Assembly: GCA_034620365.1 (NCBI GenBank)
Contig: JAQGEQ010000048.1
Span: forward strand, 1,550,001 to 1,614,000
Reading direction: 5' to 3'
DNA length: 64,000 nt
From: Pegea sp. RAD2-039
Taxonomy: Eukaryota; Chordata; Thaliacea; Salpida; Salpidae
The stretch's first letter is position 1; each line of letters opens with the position of its first letter. The translations under genes were made by a program, and so were the position numbers. The notes under the pieces were generated by a model that saw only the letters and a program-made list of their open reading frames with translations, had not been told where the DNA came from and searched no databases. Below, piece by piece: positions 1 through 15,100 of the stretch.

Positions 1-2
1 TT

Positions 3-3000
3 TGTGAAGATGAAATGGTTGCGGATATCATTTTGGTCTTGGATTCAGTTTCAATAAATACAAATAATTCAAATACGATATTTGATACCGCACTACAAAT
101 TATTCGTAGTATTGATAAAGAAGACAATGAAGATATTAAAGTTGCACTTGTACTTCATACTGATGGAGAAGAACCGAAATATTTCACTTCAACAGAAGAT
201 GTAAGACTTGAGGATGTAATTTGGAAAACAAAACACGAAGGAAGACCAACTAATGAAACTTCTAGCTTAGCAGATATTTCACCAACACTTGATCATCTTC
301 AGCGTGAACCAATTCTTCCTAGAAGCTATGTGCCAGCAAGTAAAGTCATTATTGTACTGACAGATCGTGAGCTAGATGCAAGCACCAGCTCACCTTTAAA
401 GACTAACTTGAAAGAGTTAGAAAACGAAAACATAACATCAATAATAGCTGGTCCAAATGCTCTCGACATTATTGAACCAAATACTCAGTCACCGTACATT
501 AGTGGTTTGAAAATAGAAAAATCATATGGACCAAAGAAAGTTATAAGTAAAGCTAAGACAATACTGAACTTGGCTTGTAAGGCGCCAAAACGCCCATTAA
601 TAGAAGATGTTTGTGAGGCTGAAGTTGAAGTAGCATTTATCGTTGATGGAGAGCTGTCAAGTGGTTACTCTCAGATGCAAGAAGTAAAAGCATTTATGAA
701 GAAAATCTCAGCAAAGATGAGCTTCAAAACTCCTCGCACAGTGTTTAGCACGGCTGATTTCAGCTTTGAAAAAGCAAAATACAAATTGAGTAAATTAGAA
801 TCGTATGAAGAAAATTTCCCTGGAATGGAAGCCTTGGCAAACGTCGCTGAATTATTTAATCAGTCTACCAAAGTTGCTCGTCGTGTGGCTGTTATCCTAT
901 CTAAGACTCCATCAGATGCTGAAAATATACAACAGATTCGTCAATCATTAATTGATTTGCGGGTTAAAGTAATATCTGTTACCATTGGAATAAATTATTT
1001 CTTGCCAAAGTTTGAAGATCAGTTGGATTATAAAGAAATTCATGTGACGTCCAATGACGAATTGTCAGCTATTGTTGCTGGAGTAGTTTCCTTGGCATGT
1101 GAGCCAACGCCAGTAGTTGATGAGCCTGAGAAACAGGACAACATAGTATGTGCAGCCGGACAAATGACCTTCCTGTACGATGTATCGCTCTTTAGTCCAA
1201 TGAGAGATGGACGTAAAGTGAACAGATTCCTAAAAAGATTGATGAAATTGGTTGGATACGGAAGTACACATACGCGTGCAACTCATTTTGAGGGTGTTGT
1301 GTTTGGAAGGGATACTAAAAATGAGTTTTCAGCAGACACTAATGACCTTATAGAAGTAACAAAAATATACGAAGAAATAGATACAATGACACATAATGTT
1401 GTTCCATATAACTTACCATTTGCTGGCAAAGCCTTAAACTATGCAGTTTCGCAATCTCTTCCCGAAGTAACTGGACAAGAAACAAACTTTATTATACTTT
1501 TAATTGGGCGCGATAGTTATGATAATTTGACCGAATCTGTTGCTAGGGCTAAGCAAGCTGGTGTATCAGTGATTACTTTTTACATTGGTGGCTTAGAATT
1601 TAAAAATCCTGATGCTCTTTCAACTATAGATTACGGCTCAATTAAAGTTGAACGATTGTATGATCTAGAAAACCTTGAATATGAAGTGTTAGAATTAATA
1701 TGTTCAACTCAACCGACTACAACTGCACCTCCGACTACCACTGTTCCTCTACCAGAACCAACAATGCCTTGTAAAGTCGATTTGTTTCTGTTAGTTGATG
1801 ACTTTTACATGCAAAACCCTCGATCAAGAAGAGCTATAAAGACTTTCTTAATGGAGTTTGGAAAATCTTTACTGATTAGCCCAGAACAAACCAATGTTGC
1901 ATTAGCTATTATGGGCAAGAGAACTAAAGTTATCAATCAAAAGATGATGAAAAACAAAAGAGCTTACCAGAAAACAGTTAATCGTGCAGTAGTTTCAAGA
2001 ACCGTAACTGGACCACTTAAGTTTACTTCAAGTTTATCTTCAGCTGTTAAATACTTGGATAATTATGGAAGAGATGATAGTAATGATGTCCAGCGTTTAG
2101 TATTTATTATAACAAAACGTAGACCTAAGAGAAATCTACTGAAACCAAGAAAGCTGGAAAACTATAAAATTACTGGTATTAATGTAGCTTCAGTAGTATC
2201 AGATGATGCAAGCTTTCTACAAGAAGATGTACTTACAAATTTTGGTCAAGTTATCAATGCCAAAAGGTAAGCATTCTTTTTGACGTAATCAAAGTAATAA
2301 AAAAAATTAAAGTAATTAAATTGTTGCCTTAGTAGTTGATGCTTATCAACTGGCGGACATAATATTCTCTTAGAAACTGAATAAATTTTCTAACAATAAA
2401 TTGTTTTGCAGAACGCCCCACTTGCCTTATTTTGCTAAGTCAGCAGCTTCAGTTATTTGGGAGCCTATTTGTGAATACACATCTAAGCCAAGCATACTAA
2501 TACCTCCGACCTTGCCTCCAAGTGTACCACCTTTTCCACCTGAAAAATATTTTTGTTCAGAGCCAATGGATATTGTATTCTTGGTTGATAGAAGAGAAAT
2601 GGTAAAGCAAAAAACTGTAGATCCAATTAAAGCTTTTATCCGAGAAATTGTTCAACAAATGGATGTGAAGGTTATAAAAACATTTTATATTACCTATTGA
2701 TACAGTATCTACTAAAATATTACCTATTTTTGCTGCTTATAGAACGTTTAAATTAATTTGTTTGTTAATCTTTTACAGCCAAGCAAAACTCGATTTGCTG
2801 TCATTGAGTTCGGATCTGCCCCTTTAACTCTTGTTGGACTGCAACAATCTAGTAACGCAGTAGAAGCTAGGGAATTTATTGAAAATATTCAGAAGCAATC
2901 TAGACCAGCAGAAAAAAAAGTTTTTATGGTGCCTGCTCTAAATTTAATTACTGAGACTATTCTGCTTGGAGAGGGAGTAAGATCTGTTGGAACCAAGGCT

Positions 3001-3190
3001 GTCATAATAATATCAGACAAAGAATCAGACGACCTATCTATAATAAAGAAAGAAATGTTAGAAGATATGGAAACAGAATTTGAAATAGATGTTTTTGAAG
3101 TGCATCAAAACGAGTTAACTAGTGAAAAAGCTGAGGAAGTGGGTGAAAAACTATGTGGACCAATTACAACAACACCATCATACACCACAG
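3..3190 (+). repeat. vWA block A1-A5, first copy of an intragenic duplication
   Basis: Five Cys-bracketed vWA domains start at about 3, 612, 1149, 1770 and 2554. The first four lie in one large exon and A5 is split over two. The exon layout (a large exon ending in phase 2, then about 255 bp ending in phase 0, then about 410 bp ending in phase 1) is the same as at 5761-9030. A3 here and A9 there share strings such as FLKR and ITFYIGG, and the A5/A11 split falls before the same PSKTRF motif. Confidence 0.85.
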
Positions 3191-6100
3191 GTATAAACCA
3201 AATTATCTAAAAAATGATTTCGCTATAAATAACATTACAACTAGTTCTCATTGTATACTTATTAAAATTCTATAGTGTTTGTTTTGAAAGAATCTCAATA
3301 CGCTTACTTTGATCTATCGAAGCAAAAAGTTATTTCAGTTTGTGTAAACTTTTATTAAGGTGTGTAGTTTTAATTTCATTAAAAAAACTGCTATTTTGAA
3401 GGGGTTAATCAACGAAGGCCAGAATTTGATACAACAACAACTGCAGAAACAACACCTGGAACAGGTGTATCAACTGAACCAACACCTGGAACAGAAACTC
3501 CAACCACTAAAGAACCATTTGAATCAACTAAATCAACACCTGGAACAGATACTCCATCCACTAAAGAACCACGTGTATCAACTGAACCAACACCTGGAAC
3601 AGATACTCCAGCCACTAAGGGACCATTTGAATCAACTGAACCAACACCTGGAACAGATACTCCAGCCACTAAAGAACCAGTTGAATCAACTGAACCAACA
3701 CCTGGAACAGATACTCCATCCACTGAGGAACCAGTTAAATCAACTGAACCAACACCTGGAACAGATACTTCATCCACTAAGGAACCATTTGAATCAACTA
3801 AATCAACACCTGGAACAGATACTCCAGCCACTAAAGAACCACGTGTATCAACTGAACCAACACCTGGAACAGATACTCCATCCACTAAGGAACCATTAAA
3901 ATCAACTAAATCAACACCTGGAACAGATACTCCATCCACTAAAGAAACAGGTGTATCAACTGAACCAACACCTGGAACAGATACTCCATCCACTAAGGAA
4001 CCAGTTGAATCAACTGAACCAACACCTGGAACAGATACTTCATCTACTAAGGAACCATTTGAATCAACTAAATCAACACCTGGAACAGATACTCCAGCCA
4101 CTAAAGAACCACGTGTATCAACTGAACCAACACCTGGAACAGATACTCCATCCACTAAGGAGCCAGTTGAATCAACTGAACCAACACCTGGAACAGATAC
4201 TCCATCCACTAAGGAACCAGTTGAATCAACTGAACCAACACCTGGAACAGATACTCCATCCACTAAGGAACCATTAGAATCAACTAAATCAACACCTGGA
4301 ACAGATACTCCAGCCACTAAAGAACCACGTGTATCAACTGAACCAACACCTGGAACAGATACTCCATCCACTAAGGAGCCAGTTGAATCAACTGAACCAA
4401 CACCTGGAACAGATACTCCATCCACTAAAGAACCAGGTGTATCAACTGAACCAACACCTGGAACAGATACTCCAACCACTAAAGAACCAGGTGTATCAAC
4501 TGAACCAACACCTGGAACAGATACTCCATCCACTAAAGAACCAGACCTATCAACTGAACCAACACCTGGAACAGATACGCCAGCCACTAAAGAACCAGAC
4601 CTATCAACTGAACCAACACCTGGAACAGATACTCCATCCACTAAAGAACCAGTCCTATCAACTGAACCAACACCTGGAACAGAAACTACTTCTAGCCCTA
4701 CCACCACAATAGCAACTACAACTCCCATTCCCTTGTGTTCGATTCCATCAGAACTTTTATTTGTCATTGATGAAGAATTCTTTTTCCAAGAACCTATTGT
4801 TAGTACTCACGAAGCTATATCAATGTTCGTTGAAGCAGCACTAAATGGTTTAGAAGTTTCTGATTCTGCTGTACAAGTGAGTTAGTGTCGTGTTTTGTAA
4901 TACAACGACTGTAGTATTTTTGTAGAAGTGTTATGTATGATAAAAAAATACTTATGCCAATTAATGGATATCTCATATTTAAATTAATATCGCAGTTGTT
5001 TGCTTGTTTAGCAGTATTTGCATCATCAAACTAATGAATAGTCTGTTCAACACTAATTCACTACCTGTTTAAAGTTTACCAAATTTTGTAATCTACATTT
5101 AGCAGATTAACTGCAAGACTGTTCTTTTAGGTATCCATCTATAGTGCTGGACGAAATACTCTTCAACAACTCGTTAAATTCACCCCTTATTATACTACTT
5201 CACAAACAATTCTAAGAGATTTTGAACAAGCAATGGATCGTTTTAGCAAACGCGATAAGCTAAAGCTTGGCGATATCAACTCTACAAGAATTATGAATCT
5301 CGCAATAGAATCTCTAAGCTCAAATAGAGATTTAAAGCAATCGATTGTAGTAAGTGCTTCTTCCTATTTTCTTATTAATAATTTTTCTAAGAATAAAGTG
5401 TTTAATTTTGCTTTTTAATACTAGAAAGCAAAGAATTCAAACTTACATGAATTTTGTTTATTTAAAATTGAATGTTGAACAATTCACTAAAGGCATTAAA
5501 CTCATTTTCAGCTTTTGACTCTACGCAAAATTCTTCCGGTGAGCAATGACATCATTCGTACGTTGTATGATGACGACATTATTGTATCTGTATTTGCTGA
5601 CGATGACGTCTCTGCTGGATCAACAGCTCGTACACTTGCTTCTAATCCAAAGCTATATGTACCGGTACTTGGTAGAGCAGAACTTGCAGACAACGGCAAA
5701 CTCGCAATTAGAACAGTTTGTGAGAACATACCTTTACAACCACCAACAGTTTCACTTCCATGTAGAGAAGATTTACGAACAGATATAGTTTTTCTCATTG
5801 ATCGTGTCTCTTACCTTTTAAACACGACAGACAGTGTAATTGATCTTGCCCTACAACTAACTCGAGTGTTGAATGTAGATAATAACCAGATCCGTGTAGT
5901 GACCGTGTTCCATTCAGACTCTAAAGATCCACATGTTCACGTACCCACTGCTGATGTAACTTTAGAAGATGTATTATGGGAAGAAAAACGGCATGCTGAA
6001 GAACTAGATGGTGATGGGCTAATCACAAAAACAGTTGATTTTACATCTACCTTAAGATTTATGAGAAAAGATCCGCTGTTCAGTCGACGGTTTGATGCTT

Positions 6101-9100
6101 ACTCAAAAATATTTGTAGGAATTTCTGGAAGACCAATTGAATCGAATAACTCAACCAGAGAATACTTGAAAGTTTTTGACGAAGAGGATTATGTTACAAT
6201 TTTTGCAGCACCAAATAGCGATGACTTACTCTCGAGTGAGCTACCTCGTTTAAATAGTATACCGTTTAAAGGAGCAGCAACTCCGAAAGAAGTTTTTGAT
6301 GGAACAAATAAAATTATTGACATAGTTTGCCAAACTCCACAAAATCCTGTATCTGAGAGTATTTGTGAAGCACAAGTAGAAGTAATATTTGCTGTTGATG
6401 GCTTGATTTTTAACAATCAAAAGTACCGGAAAGACTTGCAGAATTTCTTCAAAGAGACTTCTATTCTTTTTGGCTTTGATTCTGCACGACCTGTAGTGCT
6501 AGTTGGAATAAGTAATGTAAAACTTGGCTCAACATATGAGATTGAAGAGTTTGCAAATGATGAAGATAAGTTTCCTCTTAGTGTGATACTTAATAAAACA
6601 GCAAACATGTTTGTAGAAGATTCAACTACTACCCGAAAGGTGATAGTGGTAGTCTCAATGCGTCAGGCTAACTCAATAGATCTAAAGGAAACAAGAAACT
6701 ATTTGTCATCCCAAAATATATCTTTGATCGCATTATCAATTAACAACGAATATTTCATGCCTTCTTTCGATGATAATTTGAACGTTAAAACAATTAAAGT
6801 GTTTGAAGATGCAATTTTGCCGAAGGTTGCTTCCTCAGTTGTAATACATGCTTGTTCCCCGTACACCCCACCGTCCCCACTACCTCGTGTCAATCCTGAT
6901 GATAGGCGTATATCTTGTCCTGCAGGAGAAATTACCTTCTTGTATGACATCGCCTTGTTCAGTCCACCGCGTGATGGAAGGAAGATCACCTCCTTTTTGA
7001 AGCGAATTATTGATCTTGTTGGTGATGGAAGTGTTTACGCTAGAGCAACAAGGTTTAATGGGCGAAGCTTTGGTGCTACATCAGCTGAAGAGTTTTCTGT
7101 AGAGACCAAAAATCTACTAAAAGTTGCTGATACTAAGCATTATCTCGAAAAGATGGATCATGACGGGATTGAACGAGTCTCACCAGCTAATGCCGGTCAA
7201 GCATTGAAAGATACAGTAAATGCCTTAGAGTCTCACCAAGACACACAATATGTACTTCTCATGATTGGTCGTAACAGTTTTGATGATTTGGAAAGAGCTG
7301 TTCAGTATGCCGAGAAAAATAACATTAAAGTCATTACTTTCTACATCGGTGGTCTAAAGTTTAAACCTAATCAGCAAATGTCAACTGTAGAAAACGGTGA
7401 AATTATTGCACAGCGTCTTTATGATCTGATTAATCTTGAATATGAGCTTATTGAGTTGTTATGTGATACACAACCTGCAACACTTCCCCCAGATCCTCCT
7501 ACTATTAATCCAACTTTTATCCCGCCGACAATGGATTGTAAGCTAGATATAGTACTTGCTATTGACGACGCATTGTTACATTATTCGAAACGATTACAGC
7601 ACTTGCGCTTGTTTTTCAAAATTTGGATTCCTTCTCTGTATTATGGCGAAGATCAGGTGATGATTTCTGCTTTTAGATTTGGCAAAAAGGCTAGATATCT
7701 CTTTAAAGGCTTTATGGATAATGAATCAGATCTGAAAACAGCGCTTGTAAAAAGACTTAAGCCGAAAACGGCAACTGGGCCATTTTCATTTACTGTTGGA
7801 GCAAACCGGGCTATGAAGACTCTTAAAGGTTCTAGAAGAGCAGGTACAGATGTCAAAAAGCTGATCATCTTTATCGCTGCGAGAGGAAGCAAGTCAGCAC
7901 TATCTCCATCCAAGCTTTCTCAGTTAACAGAAAACAATATTTTGGTAACAAGTGTTGTAATGATGAATGCAGCTAAACTACTACCAGAACAATTAAGCAA
8001 TTTCAACAGTGTCCTTAATGTAGGAAGGTAAGATACTATTTGTATGTTATTAGAGTCAAAGATTCAGTGTTATATTGAAATATTTTCTTAAACGTTGTTA
8101 GTGAAAAACTTTGTATACTAATTTAACTAGAATCATTTAATACTTGAAAGTAGGTTATGTTTTCAATTAAAGTTATTTAACAAAATGCATTAATAATAAT
8201 ATTCAAGTTTATTAAAATTCAAATCTTTCAAATTTTAATTTTAGAGTTAGCAGTTTACCCTACTATGCAAGACAACTGACTTCAGTGGCATGGATAGATG
8301 TTTGTGATGAAGTATTGCCTGTGGTTCCAACTATTGTTATACCAACTGAAAAGCCAGATATTATAGTCAAACAATTTTGCTCGGTATCTTTGGACGTAAT
8401 AGTTCTAATAGATGAACGAATTCTTGCAGAACAATATAAGCGCAATAAGATAATAGCATTCTTGAAAGAAGTATTAGTTGCTATTGATATCGAGGTAAGT
8501 TATCAAAAATTAAAGACACTTATGATAATTAACTCAAATTGTATGTCTACATTTTATAAGATAATAAAATATAACTCATAGTAATTCTCACCTGAATTCC
8601 TATTATTCTTATAATTTACAGCCGAGCAAAACAAGATTTGATGTTGTGCAATACAACACAGCTCCACAAATTCTTTTAGAGTTTCATGAAAGTTCTAACT
8701 CAGGAGAAGCTATTGAAAACCTTGAATCAATACAAGTATCCACTGCATCTGCTGAGAGCAGCACACTTTTACATCCAACCATTAATCTTGTAATTGAAAC
8801 AATGATTATGGGCAGTGAAAGTAGAAAAGATGTGCGAAAATCAGTTTTGATTTTCTATGATGAGCAGCCTGATGACTACAACCAGCCTTTGTTTGACTCA
8901 TTGGACTCAGTTAGGGATCTACATGTCCCAATTTTATTCTTTGATAGTCAAGCTTTGACAGAAGAAAACGTAAATACAACACGTGAAGTCTTATGTAACC
9001 TTGCAATTGAGCCTACTCCTGCTCCTACTAGTAAGTTTACCAAAATGAAATTTTGAAAATAAATTATGTAAATATAACTCAGTAGACGAACATACTGAAT

Positions 9101-12100
9101 AAAATTCACTTTTTCAGCAGCAACAACCCCTGTTAAGTATACTACCTTACCAACAACTACAAAGCCATTAGAAGATCAGTGTGAAGAGATCAAAGATGTT
9201 TTATTCCTAATTGATGTAGCTGGTATTAGTGAGAATAACTTAAATCTGTTAAAAGACTATCTGATTGATATATCACGTGAAATACCTTTGAATGGCAAAG
9301 AAAACCAGGTCACTTGAGTTTATATAAATATAACTTTTGTAAAATATAAATAGAAATTTAACTAACAATACGATTAAAAATATTATTTATTATCTTTACT
9401 GGTATGATTATTAAACAATTTAAAGTTTTGAATAAATTACAATTTTTAGGTCAACAATGTTTCAATTTCTTCTAAAACTGATCTTAATATTAAATAAACT
9501 GATCAACAACCATTGAATAGAACCGATTACCAAAAATTTTATTTAAGTTTTAATCAAAGCTATTTACTTCAAATTTGTCTTCAAAACTGCTATGCAAGAC
9601 AGTAATTATACCATTGTGATAAAAATCACAACGAAACTGTTTTACGAACGTAATTTGACATTATCTCTTCTAAAGATTGGAGTAATTCCTTACGCATCTA
9701 CTCCATTACCTGGAAGTCTATTTAACTCTACTGATCTTGATGACGTAATAGAAGCAATAAAAAATCTAAAAGCAAAGGAACCGTCAAGGCTAAATACAGG
9801 AAGAGCAATAGTTTATGCCTTAAAACAGTTTAACCTGCTTGGACGTAAAAATGCTGGATGGTATCTTTTCCTTATCACTGACGGCAGAGCAAAGGTTAAT
9901 TTAATTGAGCTTCTTAAATAAAGTAATAATAGTTATTATAAATATTTAATTAAGATTATAACTAATAGAGTGTTGGGTGTTAGAAATGTATAGTTAAATT
10001 TAACAAATCAGTAAAAATGTAAATCTCAAAACTTTTGTTATTTTTGATTTTAAGGATAACTTGACTCAAGCAATTAATGACCTTGATGAGACTAAGTCAA
10101 GTCACTTCTGTGGCTTTAAAGTTGGAGCCTTAGGAATTGGTGCAGCAAACGATACTGAACTCGAAAAATTTACTTCAAATGTAACGACTATTGACAATCA
10201 TGATAAACTGAATAATACTAAAAATAGTACTGAGGATTTTATTAAAGATAGATATAAAGTTCGTCCAACAAGACCATTAACAAGTGAGAATTGCTATTTC
10301 ATTATTATATTAAATTAATTATAAAACGATAATTTAACGCAGCAACTGCTCCTGGAAAAGTGAAAATAACAACTTCACCAATTGGCACTCAGCCTTGTGA
10401 ATGTAGATGGACAGGTAACTTTTTAACAACCTAACAAGAAAGTTAATTGCAAATTTTTAAATATTTCACTAAGAATAAACTTAAATCACTTTCCTTATTT
10501 CACACTAAATTAATTTCAATGGAACTTTAGGGTGGAGAAACTCTGACTCGCCTAGTAAGAATTCGATGGGCGATTACGAACTATGGGCAGATAGTACTTT
10601 AGATTATGATGGAATGTGTGATGATGGATTTACTGCTTACGACATTGAATGCAGAGTAAGAAAAAACTGTTTCTTATTTTCAAATAATAAGCTTTCTATA
10701 TAGTTTGGCGACAATTTTTTTATGATATAAACAACATTTAAGTTTTAAAACAAAAAGCTTTTTAATGATTGAACTTAAACTCTACACTATTGAATGCTTA
10801 GATAACTAAGTTATTAATCAAAGTAAATTAACGATATTTGTAAAACACTGAAATGTAAGAGATCTGTTCAGACTAAAATCGAATTTACTCACTTCATATG
10901 TGAACGTTACACTTTTTTGTATTGTTAGAGTGACAGAGGAATCATGCAGGACAATGTTATCTGTAGTTACTTTGTTCCGTTGATGTGTGACCATCTTTCA
11001 GTTCCCCTAAGACAAGGTCCGTGGTGTTATGATTACAGTGCGAGGGTTAAATGTTGCAGCCCTGGCTGTGGTAGTCCACCAACTTTACCTACTTTTACAA
11101 CTACTGCTCCAGGTAAAACGCAGCAACCTGAATTAAAACGATTTAATAAAAAGCATCAACTCATACTTAAATATTTCAGTTGAATATACTGTTTGTAATT
11201 GTCATATCGTATACGACCTCATCACTATTGTCGACACTGCGACTGATTCTGAGCTTGAGCTGAGACAGATGGCTGCATTTGCATATAAACTTCAACGTGA
11301 TATGAAAGTTGGTAAAAACTGTTCTCGAGGAAGTCTTGTCACATACGATAGCGAAGGAGCTGAGGTTACAGCTTTTAAAACAACATTAAGGATGCTTTTT
11401 ATCAACACTTGCATTATAAAATAGGTTGTTGTAGAGCTAAGTGATGATTTAGTGTCAATAGATCAAGCTCTTAATCAATTGAGGCCAAGTCCTCCAGAAG
11501 ACAGTGATGTTTCAAAAGCCTTGAAAGTAGTCAAAGAAAATCTTGTTCGAAAAGTTCGACATATTACTGATGACGGACGAGAAGTGGACCAGGTATGTTT
11601 TATTATGAATATCAAACTTTCTATCAGCTGAAGCTTAACACCATTCCAACTTATAAAGGCTATTGTTGTAATATCCAATTCATACACCACTGGAATGGTT
11701 GAAGACTTAGTTGATGACTTGTTCATAAATCATGACTTCAAGATCGCTGCTGTTGGAATAAACAATGCAAGAAAGAATCTCTTGAATAGAATGTCAACAT
11801 TTGGCGAAGATGGAGTATTTAAACCGGACCCTCTTGACTTGCAAGAAACAGCTCAAAATGTATCAGACCTTTACTGCAAGCCAAGTGAGTCAATTACAAC
11901 TAGTTTAAATGAGCTAAGATTTCTCTTATGCTAGCTTTTAAATTAAACTTTTAAATTCAAAGTTATGTTAGTCAGAGCTGCAAAACCAGAGTATGTTATA
12001 AATTTCAATTCCTAGACTAAAGTAAAAAATGTTTTAATCTTTAAAACAACTTGGAATTTCTATCCAATGTCTGTTTAAAACATGCAAATAACAAGTTAAT

Positions 12101-15100
12101 ATTATTATTATAACTGACGTCGCGTCTTATGAATCTTATTTTTTACAACAGAACCAACAACAACTTCTCAACCTGATACTTTATCAACAACATCTGCAAG
12201 CACACCAACTACCACAAAAGCAACTTCGGAACCAACGACTTTAATTTCAACAACTACTACAAGTCAACCTACAACTCTACCAGAAAGATATTGCGAATTT
12301 TTCAATGAAACAACTTCAAAAACAACAGTAAGAAAATAGTTTAAAATCTGGTTAAAAATATCATTTGCAAACTTTTTTTTGTATTTATTCTACATTCTAA
12401 CTTAAGAAATTTATTTTAACAAATAAATGTTACAAGGCTGCTCAAATAATTCGAACATATTTAAAATAAACATTTATCCATTTTTCAATTTATGCAATAT
12501 TTTTTTTAGATCTTAGAGCCATATCAGATAGTTTATCCTGATCCAGACAACAGATGCAAGTATTTTGAATGTGAAGAAAACGGAGCTATTCGCTTCCAAA
12601 ATAAACGAGTTTTATGTGAGAAGAAAAATAAACCGCAATGTGAGAATGGATTTAAGGCTGTTCTTTATCTTGATGAAGAGTGTAATTGTCAATGGGAGTG
12701 CCAATGTAAGCAATACTTTTTTTTTTTAACTCTGATATTTTAACGTTTTTAATGATTATTTGAACTTTTTGTAAAAACATTTCCTGGTAATGTTTTACTT
12801 CACAGCTTCTGATTACCATTTTTATAAACAATGAACAAGTATATGTATGAAAATTCAAAAATGCTTTATTCAAACTTTGATGAAAACCTCCAAACTTACA
12901 AGATTATTGTTTATACGTAGGCTACTGTGTGTTGGGAGGTGATTCAGCTTTCCATACATTTGATGGAACATATTACTCACTTCCACCTCCAATCAGCGGG
13001 GAATGCGGTGAAAGAATCTTATCAAAATCAATTCCTCAAATAGATCGTTCACAATATACAATAACATATAAGGCGGAACCATGTGAAAATGACCATAAGT
13101 CTTCTTGTATTGTTAGTCTCACGCTTGAAACCAGAAATAGAACTTATATCTTAGGAAAAAATCTGACCGTGAGTTTTTTTTCAATTAGTACGATATGCAA
13201 GAGATTAAAAAAGAAGTTAACAAATTTTGTTTGTTAATTTCGATTAAAAAATAACTAATATTATATTTATATATATTATATTTCATTATTTTTTTAAGTA
13301 TAACTTGAATAGATAAATTTCAGCTTGAAACTGACATTTTTCTATTTCAGGTTACTGTTGATACAACTGTAGTGGAACTTCCTTATGGTGAAGGAGTAGG
13401 TAGCTCAGAGATGAGTATAACGAAAGTTGGTGGCATATCTCTGTACTTGCGTGCTTATAAAATTGGACTTGAGTTAGAATTTAACCCATACGATCACTTG
13501 ATTACAACTTCACTACCAGCATATCTGTGGGATAGTAGAGTTGAGGGTTTGTGTGGTACGTTATCAAATAAATTGAAAGTAGTGTAAGCAGGAATAAGTT
13601 TCAACTATCTAATTTTATTGTCGTTAAGGTGATTGTAATCGAGATAAAGATGATGAAATGAAACTACAAAATGGAACTCTAGCACCAAGTCCTGCAGCAC
13701 TTGTCCAGGACTGGCTTACTATCGAGGTATATTTCTAGAAATTGTTATCTTACAGGATCAGTTATTCATAAAACTACTTTTCTAAGTTAAAGTAGAGTTG
13801 AAAGTTATTTGCAAATAATCTTTGTAATATTTCATACTAATTTTGAAAAATTATCTAAGGACAAATCTGTCTGTGACGATATTTCTGAAAAACCAAAAAT
13901 ATGTGAAGATAATTACGATAAGCAATGTGAAGAAATTTTGAATAATCCAAATTTTGAGAACTGCAGAAACGTAGTTGGCTACGGTTAGTTTATTTGTTCA
14001 TTATGATATAATAAAAAACAGAGACAACAATTGTTTGCTTGTACAGAAAAATATTTTCAAGCTTGTCAAGTAGATACCTGCAACGGTACGCACAGTGCCT
14101 GCAATTCGATTGCTTCTTTCGCAGAAGCGTGTAAGCATGCTGGAGAATGTATTGACTGGAGATCATATGAATGCGGTTTGTAATACTAACTTTGCTAAAA
14201 TCTGAAGTATAAGTTTCACTTTTTGTTTATAGCACTAGAATGTGAAGAAGGAAAATTGTATGAAGCTTGTCGAAGTCAACCATTTGAGAGAACTTGTAGT
14301 AACCTTCTAGACAATCGATTTTCAAACGAAAAGGCAGAAGGATGTTTTGTTAATTGTGAGCTCGGTGAAGTTGTTATCGATGGAAAATGCATGGACGAAA
14401 CTTTCTGTCAGATGTGCTTTGATGAAAAAACTGGAACTTACCGTGAAGTAAATTAGTTTCTAATCAAAACTACAACTAAGTACGAGTAGTTAAAAATTAA
14501 AAATGTAAACTATCAACAGCCGAGTGATACATGGGTTGATAGTGACGACAAGTGTATCATATACACATGCAATGCAAGGACATTAGCAATACAAGAAACT
14601 GATCAGTCTTGTGATGAAATTGAAACTGTGTCATGTGGTGAATGTGAGATATCTACTATAGTTGTTGGATCAAACCCTTGTTGTCCTAAACATGAATGCG
14701 GTAAATATTTTATTTAAACTTTAATTAAAATTTCTTTCTAAGTTCATAAAATCTTTTCTTTTATGTTTATTTGAAAATGTTATTGTTTGTTCAGTTTGTG
14801 ATACAACCTGTCCTGCTATAAGACCACAACATTGCAACGATGGAATGGTAGAACGTCTAAACACAAGTGTCACTGGTTGTAAGCCTGTATACAGCTGTGT
14901 TTGTGATTTATCTCAATGTACTGAGTCGTATATTCAATGTGAAGAGCCATTTGTACCAACAACTATCGCAACTTCTTGTTGTAATGAAAAAAAATGTCAA
15001 TGTCCTAACGAATGTCCTCCAGGATCAGTTAAAGGACTAGATGAAAACTTCAAATGCGACGTGGTTAGTAGCATCAGAATAAATCAAAATAATACTTTTG

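Noticed and set aside
3360-4712. Plus-strand Leu/Gln/His-rich open frames (3360-3899, 3951-4277, 4329-4712)
   Set aside because: They are the wrong frame of the same repeat and are broken by stops between them. They do not lead into the downstream Cys-led vWA domain.
3409-4767. Minus-strand open frame of 452 codons opposite the Thr/Pro array
   Set aside because: It exists only because a stop-free 54-bp unit is repeated. The plus frame joins both flanking vWA exons with correct phases and is the real one.
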